Both the position numbers and the translations under genes were made by a program. Below the pieces are notes generated by a model that ran no database searches, was not told where the DNA came from, and was given only the letters and a program-made list of their open reading frames with translations. Below are positions 63,401 to 64,000 of a DNA stretch of 64,000 nt, in pieces. This stretch comes from Marixanthomonas spongiae (GTDB lineage: Bacteria; Bacteroidota; Bacteroidia; Flavobacteriales; Flavobacteriaceae), in the NCBI RefSeq assembly GCF_003095375.1, contig NZ_QEHR01000009.1, forward strand, positions 1 to 64,000, read 5' to 3'. Position 1 is the first letter of the stretch. Each line of letters starts with the position of its first letter.

Positions 63401-63540
63401 TTGATAATGATATTTACCCCGGGCAAGGGAAGCCCAGTATCATCGGTAATTGTACCTGTAATTGTTTTTTCTTGTGCGAACGATAGTTGCACTACTAACG
63501 CCAGTAAAAGCGTTAAAATTCCACTAAACTTTGTTTTCAT
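60442..63540 (-). CDS. SusC-like TonB-dependent outer-membrane transporter
   Basis: The 1032-aa protein has a signal peptide (LLLALVVQLSFAQ) and an N-terminal carboxypeptidase-D-like domain (GTITDDTGLPLPGVNI). A plug follows with SADQALQGTVSGLQI and RIRGIQSVTASNEPLIVIDG, then a 22-strand barrel ending NVNLKF. I start at ATG 63540 (MKTKFSG); longer upstream frames are not supported. It forms an energised uptake complex with the SusD-like partner. Confidence 0.94.
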   Translation of the reverse strand: MKTKFSGILTLLLALVVQLSFAQEKTITGTITDDTGLPLPGVNIIIKGTSKGTQSDFDGNYSIQAEVGQTLTYSYVGFETQQKKVGASNTIDVTMQAGSELDEVVITAFGIKRTRNEITGNVVTVNSEAIEKSPFVSADQALQGTVSGLQINATSGTPGSSQEIRIRGIQSVTASNEPLIVIDGIPVTAGNISGSANVSSVSVFSLVAPSNIENITVLKDAVSTAPYGASGSNGVILITTKSGKSGKTQFNLTTNTGYVNNAVKGLTPLSGSQKLELLEESLWQSFGSGINGDGTIATRGDVRQYILDSPSRFAGAINWLETGRPDIDWEDAVENDNAALTDINFSVTQGGENSTFYASLGYNYSEATVIGSDYERVSGSLKYNTDLNDKLNLGITINGSNIKQNASLEQGAFFSNPNLSKLFLSPFINPYNADGTPNIGEDFTDFTSLHNTVYTARNDIRRNDVTRVIQATDLSYDLLRNLTLKTVFNIDYSLAYYKGYQNPVHGDGEDIGGSAIESAQRLFNYTSQNQVDYSFDLGEKHSFRVTGLTEYAKYKTYYLQGYGENFPNKILKNLSATSDNYGAFSSFSDRTSTRLVGLFNYDFDSKYVLDASISYQGDSRFSKDTRFDDFYSIGVAWNIHEESFLKNSSVINTLRLKGGYGTTGNSGINRNQFQALANFSNTYNDGSPALFIAGFGTTAGWEKGLKRDLALDFGLFNNRISGTLGYYSNETSDMLLNAPLAYSSQFIGDGGGGRALQNIGNMSNKGYEFEISADVISNDNFKWNVRGNFASLENEVFGVPEDAEIITGTRVVQDGKKVYEWYLPVWAGVDPANGDPLWYTDETLTETTNTYSDAERVYTDYNALPTYSGGFGTRVDLHNFFAEASFYFAGGNKVFEDWAGYTQTSNGTRLNSFNATTVLYDGIWRQPGDNATHPRMDFNDPLISNAASSSTRFLYDGDYIRLRSVAVGYSFNPELTDSIGIDGLTVSVRGTNLVTWIKDDRLKWDPEIDTSGFTNLSTPPTKAIALNVNLKF

Positions 63541-63659
63541 TTTATAATTTATTTGAATTAGCCAACGCCAAAAATCACAATAAAAAGTTAAATACACAAC
63601 TTTTATACCCTAAATTTTGGTTTTTTTTAAACTGAGAAAGTAGTTATCGCAAGGTTTTC

Positions 63660-64000
63660 CTAAAATTTTGAGGTCAAGCTCAGGTGGATCTTGGTGTTTG
63701 AAAAATTGAAATCTTGATTTTCCGACAGCCCATTGGCTAAGTTCAGCCTTAAAATACCGGCCTTGGTTTGCAACCCCAGCCCTATGCCAGCACTGTACAG
63801 ATTCTCTTTTAGCCCTATTGCTTTGTTCTCAAAATAGGCGACATCCAAAATACTGTGCAGGTACAACCCATTGTTAAAACGGTAGCGGTATTCTGTGTTT
63901 ATGGTCGAGAACAACGAGGCGTCAATACTGTTTTCGTTAAAGCCTCGGATACTGTTAATGCCTCCAAACCGGAATAGCTCGTTGGTAATATATGTCTCGC
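63660..64000 (-). CDS. C-terminal part of a BamA/TamA-type outer-membrane barrel protein
   Basis: The frame is open to the right edge, so the N-terminal part is missing. The visible 113 residues include FRFGGINSIRGFNENSI, the conserved loop-6 (RGF) motif of the Omp85 superfamily. Strands such as INTEYRYRFNNGLYLHSILD follow, then the terminal LHLSLTSKF-type strand ending in Phe. The function (assembly factor, secretion or patatin fusion) cannot be told from this part. Confidence 0.75.
   Translation of the reverse strand, partial: ETYITNELFRFGGINSIRGFNENSIDASLFSTINTEYRYRFNNGLYLHSILDVAYFENKAIGLKENLYSAGIGLGLQTKAGILRLNLANGLSENQDFNFSNTKIHLSLTSKF

Noticed and set aside
63541-63597. Longer SusC start at 63597
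   Set aside because: The upstream residues would precede the signal peptide; ATG 63540 gives a normal signal sequence.

Overview
This window looks like a chromosomal segment from a member of the Flavobacteriaceae (Bacteroidota). The grounds are type IX secretion and gliding genes (porU, porV and two adjacent gldJ-type genes), several proteins with C-terminal T9SS sorting domains, a SusC/SusD pair, promoters of the TAnnTTTG type, and a low-to-moderate GC content. No prophage, CRISPR array or complete insertion sequence was found. Most of the window is housekeeping sequence, with small accessory or decayed patches.

Layout. Bases 1-935 are a graveyard: the 3' end of an outer-membrane-like gene, a 5'-truncated GIY-YIG nuclease gene, the 3' part of a tRNA, a frameshifted C-terminal piece of a YitT/DUF2179 gene, and a decaying tRNA-Val array with one intact tRNA-Val(GAC). 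Then come murF and two gldJ-type lipoprotein genes (937-5717, minus), divergent from porU-porV (5.9-11.0 kb). Next are cdd, pdhA-pdhC, an SDR, a SprT-like protease, a mannose-1-phosphate guanylyltransferase and a DUF389 protein. At 18.8-27.3 kb lie an FG-GAP/UnbV cargo protein, mlaE-mlaF, alkaline phosphatase, an AT-rich glycosyltransferase/FG-GAP pair, a methyltransferase and a KAS III-like enzyme. gcvP, a UbiA-like membrane protein, an ECF-like sigma factor with a tiny zinc-motif partner, and M28 and M3 peptidases follow.

At 33.7-38.6 kb a small GIY-YIG gene sits between inverted copies of a palindromic repeat, and a Doc/Fic toxin with a 59-aa antitoxin lies between purE and purK. Then come RDD, adk, obg, a double-LamG cargo protein, a DUF4136/DUF4136/TPR set, mpl, an AT-rich DUF4238 gene, a PaiB-like protein, DUF1569, radC, a deacetylase-like protein, yjjG, a three-gene envelope cluster, rarA, rhomboid, rlmB, SusD, SusC and a cut-off BamA-like barrel.

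How the genes work together: PorU and PorV process and export cargo carrying C-terminal sorting domains, and GldJ links secretion to gliding. Four likely cargo proteins are in the same window (18803, 24127, 32202, 41431). murF and mpl serve peptidoglycan synthesis and recycling, pdhA/pdhC supply acetyl-CoA, and purK/purE catalyse consecutive purine steps.

Most notable: (i) a GIY-YIG gene enclosed by inverted palindromic repeats, resembling in layout a nuclease/REP-type repeat partnership; (ii) a doc-antitoxin cassette in the pur locus; (iii) three genes with TAnnTTTG exactly 5 nt before ATG, suggesting leaderless mRNAs; (iv) heptanucleotide tandem repeats abutting the starts of obg and paiB; (v) the tandem gldJ copies.
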